Shown here in pieces: positions 42,491-50,730 of a DNA stretch of 64,000 bases. The notes beneath the pieces are model-generated. The model was given only the letters and a program-made list of their open reading frames with translations, was not told the DNA's origin and did no database searches. The stretch's first letter is position 1; each line of letters starts with the position of its first letter. Origin of the DNA: Halonatronomonas sp964558325 (lineage in GTDB: Bacteria > Bacillota > Halanaerobiia > Halanaerobiales > Halarsenatibacteraceae); the NCBI GenBank assembly GCA_964558325.1, contig CAZLCX010000001.1, positions 93,554 to 157,553 of the forward strand, read 5' to 3'. The position numbers were made by a program, and so were the translations under genes.

Positions 42491-42982
42491 ATGATAAGAG
42501 AAGAATATTATTCTGATTTTTTAAAGCAGTTAAAGTCTTTACTAAAAGATGAGAGAAACTGGCTTGCTAATCTGGCAAATACTGCCTCGTTAATTTATAA
42601 TCTTGTTCCTAAGTTGAACTGGGTGGGTTTTTATCTTATGGATAGTGAAGATGTGATGATTCTAGGACCTTTTCAGGGACAGCCAGCCTGTGTGAGAATC
42701 AAAGTGGGCAATGGGGTCTGTGGGACTGCTGTTGCTGAGGGTAAACCCCAGCTGGTAGAGAATGTTCATGAATTTAATGGCCATATTGCCTGTGATCCTG
42801 CCTCTCTGTCTGAGCTTGTTATCCCACTGGAGATTGATGGTACAATTATTGGGGTTTTAGATGTTGATAGTCCAGCTGAGGCCAGGTTTAATAGAGAGGA
42901 TAAAGATTATTTAGAAAAGGCGGTTAAAATATTGATTGAATCAACGGACTTTACACCATTACTGGAAAGAGGCGATAATTAG
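42491..42982 (+). CDS. Free methionine-(R)-sulfoxide reductase (GAF domain)
   Basis: 163-residue GAF-domain enzyme that reduces free methionine-R-sulfoxide. The three family cysteines are Cys67, Cys77 and Cys101, with spacings of 10 and 24 identical to E. coli fRMsr (84, 94, 118). NWVGFYL, GVCGTAV and HIACDPAS are characteristic. I placed the start at ATG 42491, 10 bases after AGAGGTGA; an upstream in-frame extension would be hydrophobic, has no RBS and overlaps the promoter. It overlaps nothing but abuts the DUF4438 gene directly and may share its operon. An anaerobe with this enzyme must meet occasional oxidants. Confidence 0.88.
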   Translation: MIREEYYSDFLKQLKSLLKDERNWLANLANTASLIYNLVPKLNWVGFYLMDSEDVMILGPFQGQPACVRIKVGNGVCGTAVAEGKPQLVENVHEFNGHIACDPASLSELVIPLEIDGTIIGVLDVDSPAEARFNREDKDYLEKAVKILIESTDFTPLLERGDN

Positions 42983-43864
42983 ATGTTAAATACTAATAAG
43001 GATAGAATTGTAGTTCAGTCGGTCCAGGGCAGTATTTCCCATCCCGGGGCTGGTAGATTACCTTATCGAATGGATAGAGAGGGTAAGGGACATAATATAC
43101 CCGGGACAGGTGGTATTTCCTATAATGTCAGGGTTGGAGATCCTGCCTTTGGCTGGGCCGGGGACCATATTGAGCCTGGGGTTAGCATGAAAATTAGTGA
43201 TAAGTCTCGGTCAACTGATAATTATGGCCTGGGTTTGCTGGCCTGTATAGGCAATAAAGCTAAAGTTGTCAGTGGAGAAGCCCAGGGTGCAGAAGGATAT
43301 GTTACCGGGCTCCATGGCGGGATTAATCATGTTTTAATTGATTTTGACAGAGATGATCTGGAAGAGATGAAGGTTGGCGATGAAATCCTGGTTAAGGCCG
43401 CCGGACAGGGTCTGGAGTTGGTGGATTATCCTGAGGTTAAAGTATTTAATATCTCTCCTGAGCTATTAGAGGAAATTGGAATTGAAGAAGAAAATGGGAT
43501 GCTGGCAGTGCCAGTTGCTGCTGAGATTCCAGGCCATATCATGGGTTCAGGGATTGGTTCTTCTACTGTAGCCATGGGAGATTATGATATTACTACCGGC
43601 GATAAAGAGATTATGGAAGAGTATGGGATTGATCAGTTGAAATTAGGGGATTTAGTTTATTTATCTAATTGTGATAATACTTATGGCCGGGAATATATAA
43701 CCGGTGCCGGCAGTATTGGAGTTGTAGTTCACAGCGACTGCATCAAGATGGGGCATGGTCCTGGTGTAACAACTATTCTTACCTCTAAAGAATCTAAACT
43801 CATGCCTGTGATTGATCCTGAAGCTAACATTTCTAAGTATATGGAGTCTTTGAAAAATGAATAG
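42983..43864 (+). CDS. DUF4438 domain protein
   Basis: 293-residue soluble protein identified as DUF4438 by SHPGAGRLPYRM, GTGGISYNVRVGDPAFGWAGDH and the late GSSTVAMGDYDITTGD and NTYGREYITGAGSIG. Conserved His, Asp and Glu residues in these Gly-rich stretches suggest a metal-dependent hydrolase-like site, but no activity is established. It starts one base after fRMsr and overlaps the GH31 gene by 8 bases, so these three genes are one operon. I cannot assign a role. Confidence 0.75.
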   Translation: MLNTNKDRIVVQSVQGSISHPGAGRLPYRMDREGKGHNIPGTGGISYNVRVGDPAFGWAGDHIEPGVSMKISDKSRSTDNYGLGLLACIGNKAKVVSGEAQGAEGYVTGLHGGINHVLIDFDRDDLEEMKVGDEILVKAAGQGLELVDYPEVKVFNISPELLEEIGIEEENGMLAVPVAAEIPGHIMGSGIGSSTVAMGDYDITTGDKEIMEEYGIDQLKLGDLVYLSNCDNTYGREYITGAGSIGVVVHSDCIKMGHGPGVTTILTSKESKLMPVIDPEANISKYMESLKNE

Positions 43865-46262
43865 TGAGGCAATTAAGGATAGAGATGAGGTAAAAGAGAA
43901 AAAAGTTTTCAAATACCTTAATCAACCTGAATCAGTCAGGGAAAATCCAGCAGGGCTCAGTATTTATTTTGCTGAAAAAGAGGTTAGACTTATCTGGTAC
44001 CGGCCTGGATTGGTTAGGGTCTTAATTGATGATAGAGTTGATTTTGATAGAAAGCCTTCTACTCCGGCAATAGTGGCTCAAAATCAGGATGTTGATCTTG
44101 AATATTTTCACAGTGAAGCTGAGGTTAGAGTTTTTGGGCCGGAGCTGGAGATTAGTGTTCAATTAGATGAATTTGGTTTATTATTTTTTGATAAAGAAGA
44201 TAACCTGCTGCAGGCTGATTTTCCTGGGCAGGCCTATGGTTTTAATCGAGGAGAAGTTAAGTTTAATAAGATTTTAAAGTCTGATGAAAGAATCTACGGC
44301 CTGGGGGAAAAGACAGGGTTTTTAGATAAGCGGGGGAAAAGCTATCAGATGTGGAATACTGATACCTTTGATCCCCATGTTCCTTCGACAGATCCCCTTT
44401 ATATTTCTGTACCCTTTTACCTATCCTTTGATGGCAGGTTAAGTTCCGGTCTTTATTTTGATAATAGTTATAGAACAGAATTTGATCTAGGGGCAGCCCA
44501 GGAGGAAATTCTTTCAGTTCAGGCCGCTGGAGGCAGGCTGGATTATTATTTTATTGCTGCTGACAGAGCTAGAGATGTGGTCAAAAAATATACCTGGCTG
44601 ACAGGTCGAACTCCTCTGCCGCCTTTATGGTCTTTAGGCCATCATCAGTCCAGGTATAGTTATTATCCTGAAGAGAGGGTTTATGAACTGGCTGATAGAT
44701 TTAGGGAAGAGGAGATTCCCTGTGATGTTATCCACCTTGATATCCATTATATGGATGATTATCGGGTCTTTACCTGGGATGAAGATAAGTTTCCTGAGCC
44801 AGAAAAGATGTTAACTGAGCTTGGTGATGCCGGATTTAAGATTGTTAATATAGTTGATCCTGGAGTTAAAAAGGATTCTGAATATGATGTTTACCGTTCA
44901 GGGCAGATCAATGATTTTTTCTGCCGCTATCTGGATGGTGAGCTTTATACTGGAGATGTCTGGCCTGGAGAGAGTGTTTTTCCTGACTTTACTGTGGAGG
45001 CTGTTAGAAACTGGTGGCGTGATCTCCATCAGGAGATGATTGAGCAGGGGGTTCGGGGTTTTTGGAATGATATGAATGAACCGGCAGTTTTTAATGAGAC
45101 TATGACCATGGATGAGATGGTTGAGCATAAGAATGACGGAGATCCTGGACCCCATAAGAGATTTCATAATCTTTATGGTTTTTTTGAAGCTATGGCTACC
45201 AGCCAGGCCCTGGAGAAATATTTAAATGAGCGCCCCTTTGTTTTGAGCAGGGCAGCCTTTGCCGGGAGTCAGCGATATTCAGCTGTCTGGACCGGAGATA
45301 ATCGGAGTTTCTGGGAACATATAGAGCTGTCGATACCGATGCTTATAAATATGGGAATTAGCGGTCTCGGTTTTGCCGGCTGTGATATTGGTGGTTTTAC
45401 CGGGGATACCTCTGGAGAATTACTAACTCGCTGGTATCAGTTAGCTGCCTTTATGCCTTTTTTCCGCAATCATACAACGATTGGTTCAAAGGAACAGGAG
45501 CCCTGGGCCTATGGTGAGCCCTATACCAGTATTATTAGAGAATATATTGAACTTAGATATTATTTTTTGCCTCAAATTTATAAATTATTTTATGAGCAGA
45601 GTCAGTCAGGTTTGCCTGTCTGGAGGCCATTATTCTTTCACTATCAGGATGATGAAAAGACCTATAATCTAAGCGATCAGGTTTTAGTTGGTGAAAATAT
45701 AATGCTGGCACCTGTCATGCGGCCAGATAGAACTGAGAGACGTGTTTATCTGCCAGAGGGCAGCTGGTATGATTTCTGGACAGGAGAAATATATGAGGGC
45801 AGAAATTCTTATCTTTATCAGGCAGAACTGGATAGGCTTCCCTTATTTATTAAGGCAGGAAGTTCATTTATAACAACAGAACCAGTTCAATATATTGAGG
45901 GGAGTTTCAGTGATCTAACCTTAAATATTGTACTTGATGAGGATGGTTTTGAGTTTAGAGATAGGATTTATGAAGATGACGGGATCAGCTTTGAATATCA
46001 GAAAGAAGTTTATAATTTAATTGAATATGAGGTTTCTGGAGACAATAATGCAATCAAAATTGAATTTATCAATCAAGAGACAGGCTATGAGACTGAGCTT
46101 GAAAACATTCAGATTAGAATTTTAAATCTAAAATCTAAGGATGTAAAGGTGACCTTTAATGGGGAAACAATCAGTGATGGGGATTATTTTTATCAGGATT
46201 CTAATCTATTTATATCCTTGCCATACCGGGAAGAAGGTTGTATGATAATTTCTTCACTTTAA
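43857..46262 (+). CDS. Glycoside hydrolase family 31 alpha-glucosidase
   Basis: 801-residue GH31 enzyme without a signal peptide, so cytoplasmic. The nucleophile Asp lies in FWNDMNEPAVF near residue 404. The acid/base Asp is in RYSAVWTGDNRSFW about 85 residues later. The N-terminal beta-sandwich (GLGEKTGFLDKRGKSY) and C-terminal domain are complete. Such enzymes release glucose from maltose-type or isomaltose-type oligosaccharides. It is part of a short operon with DUF4438. With GH13 and Pgi at 49318-52401 it suggests intracellular use of alpha-glucosides or of a trehalose/sucrose-type osmolyte. Confidence 0.9.
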   Translation: MNSEAIKDRDEVKEKKVFKYLNQPESVRENPAGLSIYFAEKEVRLIWYRPGLVRVLIDDRVDFDRKPSTPAIVAQNQDVDLEYFHSEAEVRVFGPELEISVQLDEFGLLFFDKEDNLLQADFPGQAYGFNRGEVKFNKILKSDERIYGLGEKTGFLDKRGKSYQMWNTDTFDPHVPSTDPLYISVPFYLSFDGRLSSGLYFDNSYRTEFDLGAAQEEILSVQAAGGRLDYYFIAADRARDVVKKYTWLTGRTPLPPLWSLGHHQSRYSYYPEERVYELADRFREEEIPCDVIHLDIHYMDDYRVFTWDEDKFPEPEKMLTELGDAGFKIVNIVDPGVKKDSEYDVYRSGQINDFFCRYLDGELYTGDVWPGESVFPDFTVEAVRNWWRDLHQEMIEQGVRGFWNDMNEPAVFNETMTMDEMVEHKNDGDPGPHKRFHNLYGFFEAMATSQALEKYLNERPFVLSRAAFAGSQRYSAVWTGDNRSFWEHIELSIPMLINMGISGLGFAGCDIGGFTGDTSGELLTRWYQLAAFMPFFRNHTTIGSKEQEPWAYGEPYTSIIREYIELRYYFLPQIYKLFYEQSQSGLPVWRPLFFHYQDDEKTYNLSDQVLVGENIMLAPVMRPDRTERRVYLPEGSWYDFWTGEIYEGRNSYLYQAELDRLPLFIKAGSSFITTEPVQYIEGSFSDLTLNIVLDEDGFEFRDRIYEDDGISFEYQKEVYNLIEYEVSGDNNAIKIEFINQETGYETELENIQIRILNLKSKDVKVTFNGETISDGDYFYQDSNLFISLPYREEGCMIISSL

Positions 46263-46274
46263 AATGGTAACTCC

Positions 46275-46303
46275 TTGACAAAAATGATTACTAGTGATAT
46301 TAT
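46275..46303 (+). promoter_or_regulatory. SigmaA promoter of the rubrerythrin-SOR operon
   Basis: TTGACA (46275-46280), a 17-base spacer and TATTAT (46298-46303), about 70 bases before the rubrerythrin start. TTATAAAATTTGTATAA (46317-46333), within the early leader, resembles a PerR-type operator loosely but does not match its 15-bp consensus spacing. Confidence 0.75.
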
Positions 46304-46374
46304 TAAAGCGAGTAAGATTATAAAATTTGTATAACTTTTAAAATAATGCCACAGAGAGAAAAGGAGTGATGCCT

Positions 46375-46929
46375 ATGGTCAACAATGATATGACAGCAGA
46401 AAATCTGAGGTCAGCTTATGGCGGAGAAAGTCAGGCTTACCAGAGATATATGGTCTGGGGAGAAAAGGCAGTAGATGATGGGTTTCCAAATGTAGGGGTT
46501 CTTTTTGAAGCGATTGCTTATGCTGAACAGGTCCATGCTTCCAATCACTTTAAAGCACTGGAAAATATTAAAGGTGATCATTTAGTAGCGTCTGGAGCTG
46601 TTTTTGGATTTGGTGACACTGTAGAGAATCTTGAGGGAGCTATTGCAGGCGAAGACCATGAGATTGAGCAAATGTATCCAGCTTATTCAATAGTTGCTAA
46701 AAATCAAAAAGAAAATGATGCGATTAAAACTTTTCATTATGCTCTGGAAGCTGAAAAAGCTCATTCCAGACTTTTTAATCAGGCAAAGGATGCTGTTGAG
46801 GAAGGTAACGATATTGAATTAGATGAGGTTAATGTCTGCAGTGTCTGTGGCTATACCATAAAAGATGAAATGCCAGATTATTGTCCAATATGTGGCGAAC
46901 CAGAAGAGAAGTTTGAGACTTTTGCTTAA
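46375..46929 (+). CDS. rbr: Rubrerythrin
   Basis: 184-residue peroxide-detoxifying di-iron protein. The N-terminal ferritin-like four-helix domain has the ligand Glu/His motifs (GGESQAY, EAIAYAEQVHAS and EAEKAHSRLF). The C-terminal rubredoxin domain binds Fe through CSVCGYTIKD and YCPICGEP. It reduces H2O2 with electrons from rubredoxin or NADH-linked donors. The ATG at 46375 is 8 bases from AAAAGGAG; earlier in-frame GTG/ATG codons are too close to it. It is followed by a superoxide reductase gene, an operon typical of anaerobes. Confidence 0.93.
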   Translation: MVNNDMTAENLRSAYGGESQAYQRYMVWGEKAVDDGFPNVGVLFEAIAYAEQVHASNHFKALENIKGDHLVASGAVFGFGDTVENLEGAIAGEDHEIEQMYPAYSIVAKNQKENDAIKTFHYALEAEKAHSRLFNQAKDAVEEGNDIELDEVNVCSVCGYTIKDEMPDYCPICGEPEEKFETFA

Positions 46930-46971
46930 AATTTTTACTTAAGAACAAAAATTATTAGGGGGTTATATTAA

Positions 46972-47322
46972 ATGTCAAAATATGAAATCAAAACACTTGT
47001 TAACCATGATGATAAGACTGCTCTTGAAAAGAAGCATGTTCCTCACTTTACCGCTCCAGATAAAGTAAAAAAGGGAGAGCTTTTTGAAGTTACTGTTCAA
47101 ATGGGTAAAGAGATTGATCATCCTATGGAAGAAGGTCATTTTATTCAGTATGTAGAGCTTTATGCTGATTATTTCCAGCTTGCTAGAGTAGATTTCACTC
47201 CTGAAGTTAAAGCAGAGGCTACTTTACAGATTAAATTAGAAGAATCCTGCACACTTAGAGCTTTTGAAAGCTGCAACCTTCATGGCCAGTGGGAAGCCAG
47301 CAAGGAAATTACTGTAGAGTAA
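46972..47322 (+). CDS. Superoxide reductase (neelaredoxin/class II)
   Basis: 116-residue SORL-domain protein with no N-terminal desulforedoxin domain, hence class II. Fe ligands are His22, His50, His56, His104 and Cys101 (CNLHG). The Lys of the usual EKH triad is kept (K21), but the usual Glu position holds Lys (EKKHVPH), an uncommon variant. It reduces superoxide to H2O2, which the upstream rubrerythrin removes. The two genes share one promoter and a strong terminator. The start ATG follows GGGGG. Confidence 0.9.
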   Translation: MSKYEIKTLVNHDDKTALEKKHVPHFTAPDKVKKGELFEVTVQMGKEIDHPMEEGHFIQYVELYADYFQLARVDFTPEVKAEATLQIKLEESCTLRAFESCNLHGQWEASKEITVE

Positions 47323-47345
47323 TAAATTCAAATAGAATATAATTG

Positions 47346-47371
47346 ACCCCCGGTGCTTGCCGGGGGTTTTA
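47346..47371 (+). terminator. Intrinsic terminator after superoxide reductase
   Basis: CCCCCGG (47347-47353) and CCGGGGG (47360-47366) form a GC stem with a 6-base loop, followed by TTTTAT. A textbook rho-independent terminator. Confidence 0.88.
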
Positions 47372-47404
47372 TATCTTGAACTTAATCATTAGGGGTTGAA
47401 ATTT

Positions 47405-48364
47405 ATGGCAGTAAAATCTAAAATTGTAGTAATTGGTGGAGCAAATATTGATATTAAGGGTTATTCTGCAAATACCTTTCAACCAGGCAGCTCAAATAGT
47501 GGTATAATAAAGGAGAGCTCAGGTGGGGTAGCCAGGAATGTTGCTGCTAATCTTGGGTATTTAGGCTGCCAGCTGAAATTATTAACTGCTATCGGCAGTG
47601 ATTATAGAGGAGAAAAATTGCTGGCCGATACAGGAAAAAGCGGGGTCAATCTGGAATATATAAAAAGAATGGATGACCATGCAACAGGAACATATCTGGC
47701 AGTTATTGATGCAGATGGGGAACTGGTTGGAGCAATTAATTCTATGGAGATCATTAATGGGATTGATACAGATTATTTAAAAGATAACCTGAATGTATTA
47801 GACTCTGCTGACTGGATCTTTATTGATACTAATTTAAATAAAGGGGTTATAACCTGGCTGCTTAATAAGAGTTTTTCTGGTAAGATTATAATAGACCCTG
47901 TATCAATTGAGAAATCAAGCAAAATAAAGGCTGAATTAGAAAATATAGATATTTTAACGCCAAATTTAATTGAATTCTGTTATTTATATGATATAGACTT
48001 TTCAGAATTAGATTTATTAATTTCTGAACAAGATATTTCAGAATTACTAAGACTGATAGCTTCTAATAGAAATAAGAAAAGTCCTGGGACAGAATTGATA
48101 ATTACCTTAGGAGCTGAAGGTGTTATTTATTCCGGACCTGACCAGTCTTTCTGGGAACCTGCAGTCGATTTAAATGATAAAATAATTGAAACTACTGGCG
48201 CTGGAGATGCTTTGAATGCCGGGATTATTTATGGTTTAAGTCGATTAAAATCTATTAAAGAAGCTGTTAGAATTGGCCAGGAGATGGCTGGCTTGAATAT
48301 TCTTGCTGATGAGACCGTTCGGGCTGATAGTTTTAAGAAGCTAAAAGAAAGAGGAGTGTTATAA
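47405..48364 (+). CDS. psuK: Pseudouridine kinase (PfkB family)
   Basis: 319-residue ribokinase-fold kinase. The N-terminal VVIGGANIDIKG and ESSGGVARNVAANLGYLG, and the C-terminal ATP/anion-hole ETTGAGDALNAGI with catalytic Asp, define PfkB. It phosphorylates pseudouridine to pseudouridine-5'-phosphate. The specificity call rests on psuG following 2 bases later; without it other nucleoside or sugar kinases would be possible. I use ATG 47405, 9 bases after AGGGG; a TTG nine bases earlier is inside the RBS spacing. Confidence 0.85.
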   Translation: MAVKSKIVVIGGANIDIKGYSANTFQPGSSNSGIIKESSGGVARNVAANLGYLGCQLKLLTAIGSDYRGEKLLADTGKSGVNLEYIKRMDDHATGTYLAVIDADGELVGAINSMEIINGIDTDYLKDNLNVLDSADWIFIDTNLNKGVITWLLNKSFSGKIIIDPVSIEKSSKIKAELENIDILTPNLIEFCYLYDIDFSELDLLISEQDISELLRLIASNRNKKSPGTELIITLGAEGVIYSGPDQSFWEPAVDLNDKIIETTGAGDALNAGIIYGLSRLKSIKEAVRIGQEMAGLNILADETVRADSFKKLKERGVL

Positions 48365-48366
48365 TT

Positions 48367-49302
48367 ATGTCAGAATTAATAAAGATTGCTCCGAGAATTG
48401 AAGAGTCTAAATATCAGCATAAACCGGTAGTGGCTCTAGAATCAACTATTATTACCCATGGAATGCCTTACCCGGAGAATGTTGAGACTGCTTTAGAAAT
48501 TGAAGATATCATTAGAGAAATTGGTGCTGAACCGGCCACAATTGCTATAATTAATGGTAAAATAAAAGTGGGGTTAAGCAAAGAGGAGATAAGGGAGTTG
48601 GCTGAGACTGATCAGGAGGTTCAAAAGGTCAGTAGAAGAGATCTGGCCTGGGTTACTTCTATGGGTAAATATGGAGCGACAACTGTTGCTGGAACCATGG
48701 CTATTGCAGCCAGGGCTGGGATTAAATTTTTTGTAACAGGGGGCATCGGAGGAGTTCATCGTGGAGGCAGTGATAGCTTTGATATATCTGCTGATATTAC
48801 TGAGCTAGGAAGAACTCCAGTTACAGTGATTGCTGCAGGCGCCAAGGCGATTCTGGATCTTCCCCTGACCTATGAGAAACTTGAAACTGAAGGTGTTCCA
48901 GTAATTGTTTACAGAACAGATGAAGTTCCGGCATTTTATTCAAGAAAAAGTGGTGTTCAGGCTCCGATTAGACTTGATACTGCTAGGGATATTGCTAAAT
49001 TAGTGGCAGCTCAGGAATCGCTGGAGATAGATAATGGTATTTTAGTGACCAATCCAATACCTGCAGAGGATGAAATTCCTGCCGAGGAGATTAATCCTAA
49101 GATTATTAAAGCTGTTAAAGAAGCGGAAAATAAGGGGGTTACTGGTAAAGAGATTACGCCTTTTTTACTGGATAGAATCAAAGAGATCACTGAGGGCCGA
49201 AGTCTTGAAGCCAATATTTCCCTGGTGAAAAATAATGCCAGATTAGGTGCAGAGATAGCCCTTGCCCACAAACAATTTTTAGGGGCAGGCTATCAATTAT
49301 AA
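48367..49302 (+). CDS. psuG: Pseudouridine-5'-phosphate glycosidase
   Basis: 311-residue enzyme splitting pseudouridine-5'-phosphate into uracil and ribose-5-phosphate. The match is strong over the full length (family about 310): ALESTIITHGMPYP with the catalytic Glu at the N-terminus, GATTVAGTMAIA, FVTGGIGGVHRG and the C-terminal NARLGAEIALA. It uses a divalent metal near the Asp-rich FDISADITELG. It forms a two-gene unit with psuK. RBS AGAGGAG overlaps the psuK end. Confidence 0.95.
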   Translation: MSELIKIAPRIEESKYQHKPVVALESTIITHGMPYPENVETALEIEDIIREIGAEPATIAIINGKIKVGLSKEEIRELAETDQEVQKVSRRDLAWVTSMGKYGATTVAGTMAIAARAGIKFFVTGGIGGVHRGGSDSFDISADITELGRTPVTVIAAGAKAILDLPLTYEKLETEGVPVIVYRTDEVPAFYSRKSGVQAPIRLDTARDIAKLVAAQESLEIDNGILVTNPIPAEDEIPAEEINPKIIKAVKEAENKGVTGKEITPFLLDRIKEITEGRSLEANISLVKNNARLGAEIALAHKQFLGAGYQL

Positions 49303-49317
49303 AGGGAGGTTGCTGAA

Positions 49318-50715
49318 ATGAATAATAAAGAGATTAAATTAGATTATAATAATATGATGGCAGATCAAATAGGCAAAGAACATGGGATTAGTTTTAAAGA
49401 GATAGAAAAGTTAAAGCCTGCTGCTGAAGCTGCCCATAAGCAGATAGTTGACTCAAAACCTGGTTTTATGGAACTGCCTGCCGGGCAGGCTGAGATTGTT
49501 AGAGAGATCAATGAATTTGTAGAAGCTAATCTAGATAGTTATGATAATTTTGTTGTATTAGGAATAGGCGGCTCTGCCCTAGGGAATATTGCCCTTCAGA
49601 CAGCTTTAAACAACCCTTATTACAATTTGAATGAAGATTACAGAGATGGACATCCCAGGGTATTTTTTCCTGATAACGTTGATCCTGATAGGTTTAAAAG
49701 CCTGCTGGAAACTCTGGATTTAAGCAGGACCTTATTTAATGTAATCTCTAAATCTGGAAGTACTGCCGAGACTATGAGCCAATTTTTGATTGCTAGAGGT
49801 GAGGTTGCAGCTGAATTAGGAGAGGATGCTATTAAAGATCATTTCTTAGCTACAACTAGCAGGGATTCTGGATTTTTAATTGAAATTGCTAAACGGGAAG
49901 GGATGCCTAAATTTTATATTCCAGATAATGTTGGCGGCAGGTTTTCGGTATTAACTCCAGTAGGTTTGATTTCAGCGGCTTTTGCCGGGATTGATATTGA
50001 AAAGTTATTAGCCGGGGCAGAGGCAATGAAAGACAGGACTGAGACTTCTGATATCTGGAATAATCCTGCCTATATGCATGGAATCTTGCAGTATCTTGCC
50101 TATCAGAAAGGTAAGACTATCTCAGTAATGATGCCCTATAATCATGGCTTAAAGGATTTTGCTGACTGGTACAGACAGCTCTGGGCTGAGTCTTTAGGTA
50201 AAGAGGTTGATCGTGAAGGTAAGACTGTTAATCTTGGACCGACACCTGTAAAAGCTCTGGGAGCTACTGACCAGCATTCCCAGGCCCAGTTATATATGGA
50301 GGGGCCATTTGATAAGTTGATTACATTTCTGGAGGTAGAAAATCATACACGGGATATTGAGATTCCTGAAGAATACCAGGATTTAGATGGTGTAAATTAT
50401 CTAGGAGGCCACAGCCTTGAAAAGCTAATTAATACTGAAAAGCAGGCCACTGAGCTTGCTCTAACAAAGAGAAATAGAATGAATAATACAATTATATTTC
50501 CAGAATTAAATGAATATACTGTTGGTCAGCTCATTTATATGCTGGAGTTAGAGACAGCCTTTGTCGGAGAATTAATGAATATTAATGCCTATAATCAGCC
50601 TGGTGTTGAATTAGGCAAGCATTATACCTATGGTATTCTTGGCAGGGCAAATTATGAGGATAAAGCTGAGGAATTTGCCAGCAAGCCTGAGGCTGATTCT
50701 GATCTGATTATATAA
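49318..50715 (+). CDS. pgi: Glucose-6-phosphate isomerase
   Basis: 465-residue cytoplasmic sugar isomerase of glycolysis. Two SIS domains: the first has GIGGSALGN (about residues 79-87), and ISKSGSTAET is near 130. NVGGRFSVLTPVGL, the catalytic Glu region LWAESLGKE and SQAQLYMEGP match the bacterial Pgi family. It follows psuG by 15 bases and precedes an alpha-glucosidase gene, so a sugar-use operon 47405-52401 is likely. GGGAGG lies before the ATG. Confidence 0.94.
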   Translation: MNNKEIKLDYNNMMADQIGKEHGISFKEIEKLKPAAEAAHKQIVDSKPGFMELPAGQAEIVREINEFVEANLDSYDNFVVLGIGGSALGNIALQTALNNPYYNLNEDYRDGHPRVFFPDNVDPDRFKSLLETLDLSRTLFNVISKSGSTAETMSQFLIARGEVAAELGEDAIKDHFLATTSRDSGFLIEIAKREGMPKFYIPDNVGGRFSVLTPVGLISAAFAGIDIEKLLAGAEAMKDRTETSDIWNNPAYMHGILQYLAYQKGKTISVMMPYNHGLKDFADWYRQLWAESLGKEVDREGKTVNLGPTPVKALGATDQHSQAQLYMEGPFDKLITFLEVENHTRDIEIPEEYQDLDGVNYLGGHSLEKLINTEKQATELALTKRNRMNNTIIFPELNEYTVGQLIYMLELETAFVGELMNINAYNQPGVELGKHYTYGILGRANYEDKAEEFASKPEADSDLII

Positions 50716-50730
50716 GGGAGTGTATACTAA

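Noticed and set aside
46317..46333. PerR operator upstream of rubrerythrin
   Set aside because: The TTATAAAATTTGTATAA resemblance does not match the 15-bp PerR consensus spacing, and no perR gene is in view; kept only as a note.
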